Below are positions 33,725 to 46,070 of a DNA stretch of 64,000 nt, in pieces (within the stretch, counting starts at the first letter, position 1; the number at the start of each line of letters is the position of its first letter). The notes under the pieces were generated by a model, which was not told where the DNA came from, searched no databases, and worked only from the letters and a program-made list of their open reading frames with translations. Both the position numbers and the translations under genes were made by a program. The stretch comes from Chaenocephalus aceratus (Eukaryota > Chordata > Actinopteri > Perciformes > Channichthyidae): the NCBI GenBank assembly GCA_023974075.1, contig JAMFTG010000232.1:62001-126000 (forward strand). The letters are read 5' to 3'.

Positions 33725-34006
33725 GTATGGGCTGGGATACGAGTTCAGGCGGAAGATCATCTCTTTCTCCACGACTCCACTTCGAGCGATATAATTACTA
33801 ACAAAGCACTTATATACTAATAAAGGGCTGGCTTCCCTAAAGCCAGTTGAGTAGCACTTGAAATGTTTTGGCTCGATGAAACCTGATGTACTTTATGATT
33901 CTGTTTTCTTCAAATTTGTATTTTGTTGGTCGAACGCACTTATTGTAAGTCGCTTTGGATAAAAGCGTCAGCTAAATGCAATGTAATGTAATGTAATGTA
34001 ATGTAA
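33725..34006 (+). mobile_element. L2-type LINE 3' end
   Basis: CGACTCCACTTCGAGCGATA through AGTCGCTTTGGATAAAAGCG to an ATGTA-type repeat tail matches, in opposite orientation, the 3' end of the L2 at 58,404-59,522. Only the very end of the ORF and the 3' UTR remain. It abuts the DIRS/Ngaro remnant. Confidence 0.85.
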
Positions 34007-34085
34007 AGATGTGGATGGGGATGGGGAAAGAAATTCCCAGCTGATCCGTTTTACTCCTTCGGAGTGTGAATATGAGAGTCGTTTG
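34007..34085 (-). pseudogene. Tyrosine recombinase remnant
   Basis: The minus strand reads TLRRSKTDQLGISFPIPIHI, resembling the RSKTDQ-G segment of tyrosine recombinases in Ngaro/DIRS elements. Only about 25 residues remain before the L2 fragment. The catalytic Arg/His/Tyr context is absent. This is the main evidence that the neighbouring gag/RT belong to a tyrosine-recombinase element. Confidence 0.6.
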
Positions 34086-34129
34086 CCGTGGAGGGCTAAC
34101 AGCTGCCGTTTTGTGCATCTGTCTGCCTA

Positions 34130-34930
34130 TAAGTAGTTTGACAAGAGGACAGTGATGCGCTGTTCTTTCTCTGAGGGTAGAGAAGCCTGGAAAGACATTG
34201 AGTCCAGGGTGATGCCTAGAAATGCAATGGAGGTTGTAGGCCCTGAGGTTTTCTCTTCAGACAGAGGAATGCCAAGGTCTGAAAAATGTTGGTATGAGTG
34301 TGCTCAGCCCGTGGCAGGGGGGTGAGGATGGTGGAGTGACAGTGAGAAAGTCGTCGAGAAGATGGAGCACATAGGGGAGTCTGTGGTTGTTTGTCAAGAT
34401 CCGGCACAGAGCTTCTGAAAGGGAATCAAAGATTTTGGGACTGCTTCTGCAGCCGAATGTGAGGCGTACTGAGAAGTAATAGGCTCCCTTCCAGTACGCT
34501 CCAAAGACACGCCAGGAGTCTGGGTGAATAGGCAAGATCTTGAGTGCACTGGTGATGTCTGCCTTAGAGAGCCATGCTCCCCGGCCTGCTGAGCGGATGA
34601 GGGTGATGGCGTGGTCGATGTTTGCGTATTGCATCGAAAAGTCTGGGCTTGGAATGACGCTGTTAATGCTCGGGATGGCTGAGCCGTGTGGAGAAGACAG
34701 GTCTATTATGAGCCTCTTTTCCCGGAGTATTTCCGAGTAGCTATGCCTACTGGACTGATGCGGACACTGGAAAGGGGGGACTATCGAATGGCCTATCATG
34801 AATCCTTCTTTGACTTCATTGGCCAGTAAGGTGTCGAAGGTGTGAGGTTCTGTTAAAGCGGACTGAAGGTTGCGGCAGATGTGAGATGTGTCAGGCAGTA
34901 TTGCTACGCCTGGGGGAAACCATGGGTGAA
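34130..34930 (-). pseudogene. Reverse transcriptase of the DIRS/Ngaro-like element
   Basis: The open part from 34,799 to 34,257 can be extended upstream in frame to about 34,930 (HTFDTLLANEVKEGFMIG) and, after a frame change, downstream to about 34,130. Motifs: KRLIIDLSSPHGSAIPSINS (finger region), LSKADITSALKILPIHP (first catalytic Asp), RLTFGCRSSPKIFDSLSEAL, the YVLHLLDDFLT catalytic box, then FLGITLDS and DRCTKRQLLAL. LLDDFL and FLGI(T)LDS are typical of DIRS/Ngaro RTs. A stop lies before ADRCTKRQ. Copy 1 holds only the part corresponding to 34,352 onward. Confidence 0.78.
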
Positions 34931-35129
34931 GCCATTGGTGAGAAAGTAAACAAACTATCTGGATGATTCACTGACGCGGTAGCTAAGTTGCTTATCTTGA
35001 CGGGTGTGCTGAGGTGCCGTGCTAGTCAATCTGCTGGTGTAGTTGGGTTGTGAGGGCAGGTGCTCCTGGCATGAGCGCCGCCGCAGAAAGAGCAGATGTG
35101 CATGAGGCGGCAGCTAGAAAGAGAGCAGC

Positions 35130-35822
35130 CTAGGTCATTGAAATTGTTGTGCACCATCCTGCCTCCCTGGTAGAGGATTGGCCTTCCGCGTCTGTCGACG
35201 CCCTTTGAAACGGGGGCGTTGGCTGGTGAACATTTGTTTGCGGGCCTAGGGATGATGGGAGTGCGGCAGGTGACAGGCGGTTGAAGGTTGAGGCGTTGCC
35301 TCTTGAAGGAAAGGGGAGTGAGCGGGGTGGCTCGGGTGGTGGGGCGCTGACTGACCACGCTGAGGCCGGGTGGGAGGGGGCTCCGCATAATTGGCAAGAG
35401 AGGGATCCGCGTGCTGCGAAGATGCGGCAGTAAAGCTCGGAGTCCAGAGCATCCCAGTATGTTCCCTGGTTGAACTGCTTGATGCGGCCGGCGGCTTGGC
35501 TAGCAAAGTGGACGTGGTAGGTGTAACAACCTGAGTCTCCGAAGTGTAAGGCCATGTCGAGCTCTATGAGGAGGTCGTCCAACTCGGTTCTGCGTGTGGG
35601 ATAGACTGAGCAGATGACGTCGCGGTAAAGGGAAAAAGCTAGGGCGAACTCTGCGGGGGTTAAGTCCTTATACCTCAGAGGTGATGGATTTCGCAGCTGG
35701 ACTAAACCGAAGTTGGTCTGTATTTCCCTGGGCAGGCTAGTGTCGATGATTGATGGCTGTAGTAGCTGAGCCAAGTCTACGTAGTTACCTAGGAGAATCT
35801 GCTGGCGCAAGACGGGGGACAC
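35130..35822 (-). CDS. gag-like ORF segment, open in copy 2
   Basis: A 230-codon open stretch starts MSPVLRQQILLGNYVDLAQL, includes SLYRDVICSVYPTRRTELDD and ends just before the zinc-knuckle frame (35,397-35,026). In copy 1 the same stretch is broken by one inserted G near 1,272. It is a fragment of ORF1, not a complete gene: an in-frame stop near 35,880 separates it from the proline-rich part upstream, and another frame change precedes the Cys/His knuckle. Confidence 0.55.
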   Translation of the reverse strand: MSPVLRQQILLGNYVDLAQLLQPSIIDTSLPREIQTNFGLVQLRNPSPLRYKDLTPAEFALAFSLYRDVICSVYPTRRTELDDLLIELDMALHFGDSGCYTYHVHFASQAAGRIKQFNQGTYWDALDSELYCRIFAARGSLSCQLCGAPSHPASAWSVSAPPPEPPRSLPFPSRGNASTFNRLSPAALPSSLGPQTNVHQPTPPFQRASTDAEGQSSTREAGWCTTISMT

Positions 35823-37472
35823 GGGGGAAGGGAGATAGACTGAGGAGGCTGGCTGGATGGGTGGGTGGTGTTGCTGTGGCTAGAGTGGAGCTGGTTGCAC
35901 AGGGAGGATGGGGTAGGGATGGGGAAGGGATGAGGTAGGGATGGGGTGGTGGTGGGGGGGGGAAAGGATAGACCAGTTGGGAAAAGAAGGTACTGGGTAA
36001 GAGTCGGCTAATGGGTTAGCATGTAGCATGGCCCCTTGGGTTACTGGGTGAGGTGCTGTTGCTACGGGGTTAGCTGCTAAAGGAGGAAGGTAAGCAGAAG
36101 CTGGGTTGCTGTAGACTGCTGAAGGTAGAGAAGAAGAAGAAGGGATGGAGGGATGAAGGGATGTCTGTGCAAGGGGATTTCGTGAAGCCTGTGAGCACAG
36201 GGATGAGAGAAAGGTTGACATGAGCTGCGACATGTCAGACACAGAGAGAGCAGGCACAGAGGGCAATACGACCGGGGGGTGCTGGTGAGTCGGGCTGTGT
36301 CCGTGGAAGAGGACGGAGGCCTGTGACGTCACGACCCGTGGTACGCACGCCGCGCGGTGGTTGGCCCTGGAGCAGGAAGGGCTGTGTGTCTCGTTGTTCT
36401 TGTCGTTGTGCTGCTGTAGGCTTTGTAGAGGTTGAACAGTCTAGCCTTGTTGTCATTTTGGTGAAAGTGGATGCCGTTTTCTTTCAGGAAACGTTGGAGT
36501 TGAATGACTGTCCACCTCCATAGTTCGGGCTCTGTAGTTCGGGCTCCGTTTCGGTCCGAGAGGCGTGTCGAGTGTACCGCTGCGAGTGGCCGGGGGCTGC
36601 TAATGAGGCAGGCTGCCGTTGGTGGGGAGATTGGAGCTGGCTGTGCCTGTTGTGGCCTCGGTTGTTTGCCCTCGCTGGCGGAGTAGACGAAGCCTGGGAC
36701 CTGTCTGGAGGTGGAGGTGTCTCGTTGGGGGAGCTTGAGTGGGAGCGGTGGCGGCTGGTGTGTGGGACACTGATTGCCGAGCGCACGCGGCTCCGTTCGG
36801 ATGCTTGGCTTAGATCCAACTGCTGAAACGTGGATGGCGGGTAGCCGATGTCGAAGAGATCTTCGTCTGACTCCGGTGAGTTGATCAGCAGTTCGGGATC
36901 CATGGTGAGTTGAATGTGCTCGTGGTAGCGTTTAGCTTGTTTGAACCGTGACGACGCGCGGCGTGAATCACGGTCTGGCTGTCAGTCCTTGAAAGGATGG
37001 AGACAAGCAGTGGCCCGAGGTTTTGCCGGATATAAATAGGGGTGGCCGTTCGAGGCGGAGTTTTAGGCGTGGCCATGCTCCTGAACCTATGTTAACAATT
37101 TAACCTCATTTACAGTTAACTCTCACAGTAACGTGATCAATCCACGTTACATCAAACATTGCCTTTGTGTTCAGTACAATTCGGTTTGCTGAAGCTCTTC
37201 ACGTGTTGATGGAGTTTAATGAGATCCATAGAGGAGTTAGCAGTCAGATGAAAAACCTCCCACGGACTCAGACACTGTCTGTCACTCTTTGGGTGAAGCA
37301 TTAGCACTCTGCATCACAGCTTGCATGTTACTGCAAGAGAGACTGTTCAGGTATTGTTCATGAGAGTGAACATATGATCTGCCTGCATTGCTGATGGATG
37401 CTCAATTCAATTAGACATCACTTTTGATGGGCATGTGGAAGTGCAGAGATATAGATATCTGTATTTTGTGAT

Positions 37473-38751
37473 ACACACTACTCAGCCTCTCCGGTTTAAA
37501 GTTTACTCTAAGGTACTCAAAAGGAGGGTCAGGCCGATTGTCGAACCTCAGATTGAGGAGGAACAATGCGGATTCCGTCCTGGTCGTGGAACGACGGATC
37601 AGCTTTTTACTCTCGCAAGGATCCTGGAGGGGGCCTGGGAGTACGCTTATCCGGTCTACATGTGTTTTGTAGACTTGGAGAAGGCGTATGACCGAGTTCC
37701 CAGGGAGTTACTGTGGGAGGTGCTGCGTGAGTATGGGGTGAGGGGGTCTCTACTCAGGGCCATCCGATCTCTGTACTCGCAAAGCGAGAGCTGTGTCCGG
37801 GTCCTCGGCAGTAAGTCGGACCCATTTCCGGTGAGGGTTGGCCTCCGCCAGGGCTGCGCTTTGTCACCAATCCTGTTTGTAATACACATGGATCGGATTT
37901 CGAGGCGTAGTCGTGGGGGAGGGGGTCTGCAGTTCGGTGGACTAAGGATTGCACCACTGCTTTTTGCAGATGATGTAGTTCTGATGGCTTCATCGGTCTG
38001 CGACCTTCAGCACTCACTGGATCGGTTCACAACCGAGTGTGAAGCGGCTGGGATGAGGATCAGCACCTCCAAATCTGAGGCCATGGTTCTCAGCAGGAAA
38101 CCGATGGACTGTCCACTCCAAGTAGGGAATGAGTCCTTAAGTGAAGGAGTTCAAGTATCTCGGGGTCTTGTTCTCGAGTGAGGGAACAATGGAGCGTGAG
38201 ATGGGCCGGAGAATCAGAGCAGCGGGAGCGGTACTGCAGTCGCTTTACCGCACCGTTGTGACGAAAAGGGAGCTGAGCCAGAAGGCAAAGCTCTCTGTCT
38301 ACCGGGCCATTTTCGTTCCTACCCTCACCTATGGTCATGAAGGATGGGTCATGACCGAAAGAACGAGATCGCGGATACAAGCGGCCGAGATGGGTTTTCT
38401 CCGCAGGGTGGCTGATGTCTCCCTTAGGGATAAGGTGAGAAGTTCGGTCATCCGGGAGGGACTCGGAGTTGAGCCGCTCCTCCTTCGCATCGAAAGGAGC
38501 CAGTTGAGGTGGTTCGGGCACCTAGTTAGGATGCCACCTGGGCGCCTCCCTAGGGAGGTGTTCCAGGCACGTCCAGCTGGGAAGAGACCAAGGGGTAGAC
38601 CTAGGACCAGGTGGAGGGATTATATCTCTTCGCTGGCCTGGGAGCTGGTTGATGTCGCCAGGGAAAAGGAAGTTTGGGGCTCTCTGCTGGAACTGCTACC
38701 CCTGCGACCTGACCACGGATAAGCGGGAGAAGATGGATGGATGGATGGATG
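37473..38751 (+). mobile_element. Rex3/RTE-type LINE, 5'-truncated (copy 2)
   Basis: Same insertion as 3,121-4,419, with TATTTTGTGAT at 37,462-37,472 and 38,752-38,762. The RT frame is broken at the same place (about 38,141). The 3' coding end differs: copy 2 lacks about 22 bp after LAWE and then stays in frame to a natural-looking end (LLELLPLRPDHG, stop about 38,720), whereas copy 1 retains that sequence but is frameshifted. Confidence 0.88.
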
Positions 38752-38828
38752 TATTTTGTGATCATGTTCACAGTTTATGTTCTGATCATCTGCAGTAATT
38801 CCACTATTGTGTGCATCATTGTTATTCC

Positions 38829-41001
38829 AGGGTTCGTACGGTCATTGAAAACCTGGAAAAGTCATGGAAATTGAAAATGCAAATTCCAGGCCCTGGAAAA
38901 GTTATGGAAAACAATATTTTTCCCAAAGTTTTGGAAAAGTCATGGAAATGTAACTAAAGTTGCGTCAAATATAATTTACATTTGATCTAATCACCGAAAT
39001 AATCTGCGGTCGCGTGCCGTTATGTGCCATCATGACGCGCATGGTGTTATTTTTTAATATATGAAGTGCGAGTATATATATATATATATAAGTAATCAGG
39101 TATTCTACTTGAGTAAAAGTAGAAGTACTCAGATCTTGTACTTGAGTAAAAGTAGAAGTACTCAGATCTTGTACTTGAGTAAAAGTAGAAGTACTCAGAT
39201 ATTGTACTTTAGTAGAAGTACTCAGATATTGTACTTAATAAAAGTAGAAGTACTCAGATCTTGTTCTTGAGTAAAAGTAGATGTACTCAGATCTTGTACT
39301 TGAGTAAAAGTAGAAGTGCTCAGATTTTGTACTTGAGTAAAAGTAGAAGTACTCAGATCTTGTTCTTGAGTAAAAGTAGAAGTACTCAGATGTTGTACTT
39401 GAGTCAAAGTAGAAGTACTCAGGTCTTGTACTTGAGTAAAAGTAGAAGTACTCAGATCTTGTACTTGAGTAAAAGTAGAAGTACTCAGATCTTGTACTTG
39501 AGTAAAAGTAGAAGTACTCAGATATTGTACTTTAGTAGAAGTACTCAGATATTGTACTTGAGTAAAAGTAGAAGTACTCAGATCTTGTACTTGAGTAAAA
39601 GTAGAAGTACTCAGATCTTGTACTTGAGTAAAAGTAGAAGTACTCAGATATTGTACTTTAGTACAAGTACTCAGATCTTGTACTTAATAAAAGTAGAAGT
39701 ACTCAGATCTTGTACTTGAGTAAAAGTAGAAGTACTCAGATATTGTACTTTAGTACAAGTACTCAGATCTTGTACTTAATAAAAGTAGAAGAACTCAGAT
39801 CTTGTTCTTGAGTAAAAGTAGATGTACTCAGATCTTGTACTTGAGTAAAAGTAGAAGTGCTCAGATTTTGTACTTAAGTAAAAGTAGAAGTACTCAGATC
39901 TTGTTCTTGAGTAAAAGTAGAAGTACTCAGATCTTGTACTTGAGTAAAAGTAGAAGTACTCAGATATTGTACTTTAGTACAAGTACTCAGATCTTGTACT
40001 TAATAAAAGTAGAAGTACTCAGATCTTGTTCTTGAGTAAAAGTAGATGTACTCAGATCTTGTACTTGAGTAAAAGTAGAAGTGCTCAGATTTTGTACTTA
40101 AGTAAAAGTAGAAGTACTCAGATCTTGTTCTTGAGTAAAAGTAGAAGTACTCAGATGTTATACTTGAGTCAAAGTAGAAGTACTCAGGTCTTGTACTTGG
40201 GTAAAAGTAGAAGTACTCAGATCTTGTTCTTGAGTAAAATTAGAAGTACTCAGATCTTGTACTTGAGTAAAAGTAGAAGTGTTCAGATTTTGTACTTGAG
40301 TAAAAGTAGAAGTACTCAGATCTTGTTCTTGAGTAAAAGTAGAAGTACCAGAGTGTAGGAATACTATGTTACAGTAAAAGCATTCAAAATGTTCCTCAAG
40401 TGAAAGTAGAAAGTATTCTCATCAAAATATAGTGAAAGACAGTAAAAGTAGTGATTGTGCAGATTGGTCCATTTCAGAATAATATATATGATATGTTTTA
40501 TAATGATTGATCATGAAAATGTTCTCAAAGCTGGTGAAGGTGCAGCTAGTCTGAATGACTTTGTAGACTGCAGGGTAGCTGGTGAAGGTGCAGCTAGTCT
40601 GAAGTACTTTGTAGACTGCAGGGTAGCTGGTGGATTTACTCCAGGTGGAACTAAAGTCTGATTTAACACTTGATTATATTTCACATCATTCATCCACATC
40701 TGTGAAGTAACTAAAGGTATTAAATACATGTAGTGGAGTAGAAGTACACCATGTACCTCTGAACTGTCCTTGTCACCTTTTTCATACCTGATTACTTTGC
40801 CTCCCTGACGGCAGTTGCTTTAGCGAGTAGAAGCTAGTAAGCCTACTATTTGATTTGTTTTAGATAGTCACTACATGTTTCATATGCAGACCTTATTTTC
40901 CTGTTCCATGTTCAAATAAGCCATTTTCAGTGGTAAACATTTTTGGTCATGGAAAATCAGGTAAAGGTAATTGAGAAGTCATGGAGAAGTGTATGAACAC
41001 T
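38829..41001. mobile_element. Non-autonomous DNA transposon (hAT/P-like), copy 2
   Basis: Counterpart of 4,497-7,142. Flanks are GTTATTCC (38,821-38,828) and GTTATTCA (41,002-41,009). Relative to copy 1, about 540 bp before the minisatellite are replaced by a short (TA)n tract (39,073-39,090) and about 350 bp after it (copy 1 6,565-6,915) are missing. Confidence 0.7.
39090..40352. repeat. 33-bp minisatellite (copy 2)
   Basis: Same unit as 5,072-6,190. The internal order of 33-bp and 27-bp variants differs from copy 1, including blocks of several units that repeat as a group (for example around 39,660-39,860 and 39,970-40,090), so it has been rearranged since duplication. Confidence 0.93.
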
Positions 41002-41036
41002 GTTATTCACAAAAGCCTCCATGAGCCTATGTACAT

Positions 41037-41214
41037 TACATCACATGTTAGACGCTTTTATCCAAAGCGACTCACACACTCAATACTGTGGGCAATCCCC
41101 ACAGGAGCACTTTGGGGTGAAGGGTCTCAGGGACACAACGACATGCTGACTGTAGTGGGGTTTGAACCTGTGACCCCTGACCCCAACACCAACGCTCAAC
41201 CCACTGCGCCACAC
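41037..41214 (-). mobile_element. tRNA-derived SINE with L2-like tail (copy 2)
   Basis: Same insertion as 7,178-7,362, flanked by GTACAT at 41,031-41,036 and 41,215-41,220. The tail is slightly shorter. Confidence 0.85.
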
Positions 41215-41969
41215 GTACATGTTCAATGCAGCTTTGTTGATTGACTCTGTTCTTTATAGCACCAATATTTACCCCAGGCTTCTGATTGACTTGTTATCAG
41301 AGAAACAGATCATATCTTCTCGAGCCCGTCTGTTTCAAAATGTGATGAATATGACTTTGACCTTTTCAGAGTCTTCCCTGCTGGCAGCCAGGGCCTGCGA
41401 CAGATACGTGTCTCTGTGTAAACCTCTGCATTATCAACCATCGTGAGGAAAAGAACTGTCGATGTCTGTCTGGTTTTGTCTTGGCTTCTGCCGACTTGTG
41501 AGACTGCAGTGGGATGTATTCTTTATTCTAATAGCAAACTCTGCATTTTTACTATTAGGGGGATTTTTGTAACAATTCGATTTACGATCTTCAGCGTGTG
41601 AGCTCGAGCGCTCTCTCTGTATGTGGAGTGTTCACGTTGGTAAATCTGTCCCTTCTGCCTCTTATCTTCATACTCTTTACATACACCAGGAGACTGATAC
41701 TATCATATCAACATGGTGGAGAATACAGGAGAAAAGCTGCACAGACCTGTTGACCCCACCTGTTGGTTTTAATCAGCTGTCCCTGTTTATTTGATTTAGA
41801 TGTTGTTATAATTCGTCTAGGATTAAATATTCCCAAAATGACACGTTTGATATTGACTTTGCAAATAGTTTCCTATCGCTCCGTCTTCAACCCAATCATA
41901 TACGGACTGAACGTGAAAGAAATCTCTGAACACCTTAAATTGTTGTTGTGTGGGATCAAATCACACTAA

Positions 41970-42154
41970 CGTCACCTGGGTTGGGACAGCCGTGTCCACA
42001 GAAGCTGATGTAATGAGGGTCTTTAGGGCCCCCCCCCCAAAATCATGAATCAGCTAAATATTTTCTGTCTTACACAGAAACGTTTGGCAAATACAAAAAA
42101 GTCTAGTTTTAGGTGCGTCTCTAGGTAAGACTGGAAAGTGTGAATGTGTGTCTA

Positions 42155-42201
<47 letters not shown>

Positions 42202-42691
42202 CTCTCAGTAATATGATGCAATGTGTTCAGATCACAGCCGTGTCCACAGAAGCTGATGTAATGAGGGTCATTAGAGCCCCTCCCCCCTCTCCGACTACAG
42301 CCAGTGTACAAAGAGCTAATTATGACCCAGTGGTCCCAGTGAGTCTCGGGGGGGGGGGGGGCTCTGTCGTCACAAACACAACACACACTCACCTGAGCTG
42401 CTGAGTAGCTGAGGTGATTATCTCAGTAATTGGTCCGAGGCGGTCAACAGAAAAGTTTTCTCCTTAGTCCTCTGAGGAGAGAAACTTTGGCCTGTTAGCA
42501 AACACATTAACGACATCTTTATAAGATCAGTTAATACATGGTTATATAATATACAGAGAAATACAAAATAATATGATGTAACACGTTATAATAATTAACA
42601 TCAATAATAATGAAGTGGGACTTGATGATGTTTTCTGTAATCCACTCAAACATCCAAAATCCAGATTAAGGATTACGTTTTACTGTCTTTG

Positions 42692-42727
<36 letters not shown>

Positions 42728-42755
42728 GCACGCACGCACGCACGCACGCATGCAT

Positions 42756-42823
<68 letters not shown>

Positions 42824-43470
42824 TCACTTTAGGGAAACAAACTCCTCAAAAGTTAGCATTACATAACTCTTCATGAACATATTCAAACATGACATGTCAG
42901 AAAGCGTGTAATGTAAAAGATAACTGTGTTAATGTCCGTAATGAGGGGGGGGGGGTTCATGGTGATATCTGTTAGTTTATTGGTTACCCTATTCTCCTGT
43001 AGTGTGTACCACATGTCTGAGTTTTACAATCCACCTCTCCTCCTCAGAAGTCTCCACTTCAGAGTCCCTTACTGTGCATCCTTCCTCTGCACATTGTGAG
43101 GCTTCTTACACACACAGACTGCCTTATCACTTAAAAGCTTAACATATAATGTACCGGTCACATCCTCACGATGCTGATGGCAAACACTCTTAAAAAAAAA
43201 AAAAAAAAAAAAAAAAGCACACAGTGAAATGTGGTCTCTGCTTTTAACCCATTTAAAAAAAATGCATTCATCATCATAATTATTCTATATATATAATTTA
43301 CACAGTGCCTGTAAACCGGAGGAGAACGCTGGCATGTCTCCTCCTACTTGAAAGACTACGGAGGGACAGGGTCTGCAAAATGAGTTTGTGTGTGTGTTTA
43401 TATATATACAGTATATATATGTATATATATATATATATACATATATATACTGTATATATACACAGGGTTG
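41970..43470. repeat. Microsatellite-rich OR 3' flank (copy 2)
   Basis: Counterpart of 8,120-9,660. It contains a (TG)n tract at about 42,158-42,200, poly-G near 42,349-42,361, a (CA)n tract with CACG block at 42,693-42,815, poly-A near 43,192-43,216 and an AT palindrome at about 43,397-43,463. No gene is seen. Confidence 0.85.
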
Positions 43471-43955
43471 GGTGAAGTGTTTTGCCCAAAATACCAAAAT
43501 GCCTCATCAGCAATTTTCCCCCTAAAAATGAATTGTAATCAATACTTTTAGATGTAAATGGTTTATTGTATGATTACTATGGGTCTCTGAAACAATCAGA
43601 CTGTTACCGCACTGTTAGCAGACTGTTAGCAGACTGTTAGCACTCCCCACTGAAACAACTTCAAATCATCAGTGTCACTATTGTGGGGATGTAGGAATGT
43701 ACCTGTGCCTGGTGTGGAGCCTCCCCGCACTTTACATCAATTGATTTGCCTTTATTGATCGTATGTTCTGCTGTTAATGCACTGTGCTCATTTTGGGTGA
43801 TGCGCTCCCTGGAGCCCTCCTGCGGGGAAACTTGGAACTGCACCTAAATAACTTTGTGCTTTTTAAGCGATTTAAATGAGTTGTTCTCACTTTTATGCTG
43901 CATAAACACGTATTTGAGCATCTATGCACACTTTCCTCCTATGTAAAACACTTTT

Positions 43956-44072
43956 CAGTGAGGTGCAGCAGCCTGCTTCTCTCCTGTTTCTCTGCCCCTA
44001 TTTAAAACACTTTTCAGTGAGGTGCAGCAGCCTGCTTCTCTCCTGTTTCTCTGCCCCTATTTAAAACCCTTT
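43956..44072. repeat. 59-bp VNTR, two units (copy 2)
   Basis: Units at 43,956 and 44,015 match the five-unit array at 10,162-10,440. Confidence 0.9.
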
Positions 44073-44404
44073 TCCTCCTTCCACCTGGCTGGAGGTGAAA
44101 TCGCTATTTCAGCCCTGATTTTGGCACATCTTGTAAACTAGTTAAATTTAGCTTTGTGTTTTTATTTAAGTCGCTGTTCATTGTTTTCTATATAAAGCAG
44201 ATGTAATGATATCCTATGGACGCTGATGTGTGGATGTTGTGTCCTTTGATGACTTTGTTGAGCTTGTTTTTAGCTGCATGTCTTTTTCTATCTCACTGAA
44301 CAAAGTAATGTTTGTGAACTGCTTCAGCTGGTGAGGCTGGTTATGAATCAGAGGGAGGAGCTGCAGACAGGTGAGGGAAGGTGAAAGTATGAAGTCAGAC
44401 TGCC

Positions 44405-44679
44405 AGACACCATTTTACAGCTCGACAGCAGGAGGAGAACAACAGGGTGAGTGTTAACACCAGGATCTGCTTTCTAACACATTCATTACTTACTCTGTCA
44501 AACTGGATGTCAGAAAATAACTTAAAAATCTGCGTCCTAGAGTCCATGAGACTTCTGCAAGTGTTGTGAACTTTTATTATTTCCTGTTTCCTCACTCATC
44601 AGAGTTACATAACATGTGACAGCCCAGTGCAGACAAAATGGAGAGCGGCCTGCAGTCTGACTGATTTCATGTAGTTTAA

Positions 44680-44720
<41 letters not shown>

Positions 44721-45360
44721 TGTGTGTCTCTGCAGTGTTACTGGTTTATCTCTCAGACTGGAGAAGATGAGTGGTTTCAAAGATGAGGAAGAGGACAAGT
44801 CTCCAGTCTCCAGCTGCCTGTCTCTGAAGAGTGACGGCTCTATGGGTCGTCCTCCAGGCTTCAGTGATGAACCTGTACCCTCCGACACAAAGTAAGAGTT
44901 TCTTCTGTAAGCTGACCTGAAGAGGATTCAGTTGTTTGGTATCATCTAAACTGTTTAATGAAACCCAGTAGAGTACATTAACAAAGTGTAATTGATCTCT
45001 TGCTTCTTGTCATCATCAGAGATAGTAAATACTCTACTAGTGAAATCATCCTCACACTCTACATGTTGGACTTTGTGTTAAATTAAGCAAATAAAATACA
45101 AATGTTAAACGTTTCACACTCGAATGAATGTTACCAACAGAAACCAACAATCACGACTCAACAACTCTAAACATCTGTAATCAGGTGAACAGTCACAGAT
45201 CAGAAGCTGCTCTTTAAATGAACTACTGATGTTTAAACATGTGTTGTTTCCACAGACAGAGAGCAGAGTCTCCGGTCTCCATGTGGTCTCTGAAGAGTGA
45301 CCGGTCTAAAGAGTGGCTTCCTCCAGACTTCAGTGATGAACCTGGACCCTCAGACACAAA
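44405..45360 (+). pseudogene. 5' exons of a fish NLR-type gene, copy 2
   Basis: The untranslated exon ends at 44,446. Exon 2 is 44,736-44,891 (ATG at 44,767) and exon 3 is 45,256-45,360, all with intact AG/GT sites as in copy 1. The peptide differs at one residue (SDGSM versus SDSSM). Again no FISNA/NACHT exon follows; LRCH exons and repeats lie downstream instead. Confidence 0.7.
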
Positions 45361-45515
45361 GTAAGAGTTTCTCCTGTGACCTGACATGAAGAGGATCCAG
45401 TTTGTACGTAATCTAATATATGAAACTGTTCTTTAATGAAATCATGTGAGCAGTTTGTAAAGGACACACGCAGCAGAGCAAGCTAACATCATCTAAGGAT
45501 ATTTCAAGAGGCAAT

Positions 45516-46070
45516 TGTTGGGTTCAGAATTCCAGAAAAGACAACTTCTAAGTTTAACTATTTATTGTAAAGAGAGCAACAGATATATATCACTTGGCCA
45601 AGGACTCGTCACGTCTTTGGGAATCACAGGCAGCACAGCTGTAATCTGTAACCACCAAATCCGTCAAATCCGTGCGACAATACATTGTATGACACAGGGC
45701 GTTGCCCGTACATTTATGATTGGTCAAGACTAGCTGAAGAGATACCGCGGGTTGGACTTGGTCCCTCCCTACTCTGGCACCATCATACTAATTGGTTTTC
45801 TCTAACGTTTCTTCAGATATAGCAGGAAACCATAATGTTGCTTCCTAGCTTTGCGGGGAGCGCGGCTCCCACACAGAGTCAAGGCCGGGCGTTGTGCTGT
45901 TCTGACTACCTCTTTGTGTTCTCTCAGTCTCTGCACTCGACCTTGCTACTTTCAATATAGCAAGCCAAACTTTCTTCTGACTATTCCCCTCGTTGGTATC
46001 CAACCCATCAGAACCTGGGATTAGTGATTGTGTCTATTTATTCTATAGTCATAGCAATCTCATGAGCACA
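45516..46070 (-). mobile_element. LTR-like insertion (copy 2)
   Basis: Counterpart of 11,882-12,512 with the same ends and a 75-bp internal loss near 45,762. Confidence 0.4.

Larger units (their letters stand above)
34007..37076 (-). mobile_element. DIRS/Ngaro-like retrotransposon, copy 2
   Basis: On the minus strand: ORF1/gag region (36,903 to about 35,026), reverse transcriptase (about 34,930-34,130) and a short tyrosine recombinase remnant (about 34,080-34,007). The RT piece reads directly into the recombinase piece, so RNase H and most of the recombinase have been lost by internal deletion. It is the counterpart of 1-2,724, which is cut by the window edge. Confidence 0.75.
37394..41969 (+). 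pseudogene. Olfactory receptor pseudogene split by three insertions (copy 2)
   Basis: This is the counterpart of 3,042-8,118 with the same three insertions. Pieces are 37,394-37,472, 38,763-38,828, 41,010-41,036 and 41,221-41,969. This copy keeps one frame longer: SEKQIISSRARLFQ and then RACDRYVSLCKPLHY (41,221-41,440), where copy 1 has an extra A after GAGAAA. It also keeps the expected His codon in the IVIHKSLHEP segment. It is still dead because of shared stops after PLHYQ and in TM6. Confidence 0.85.
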
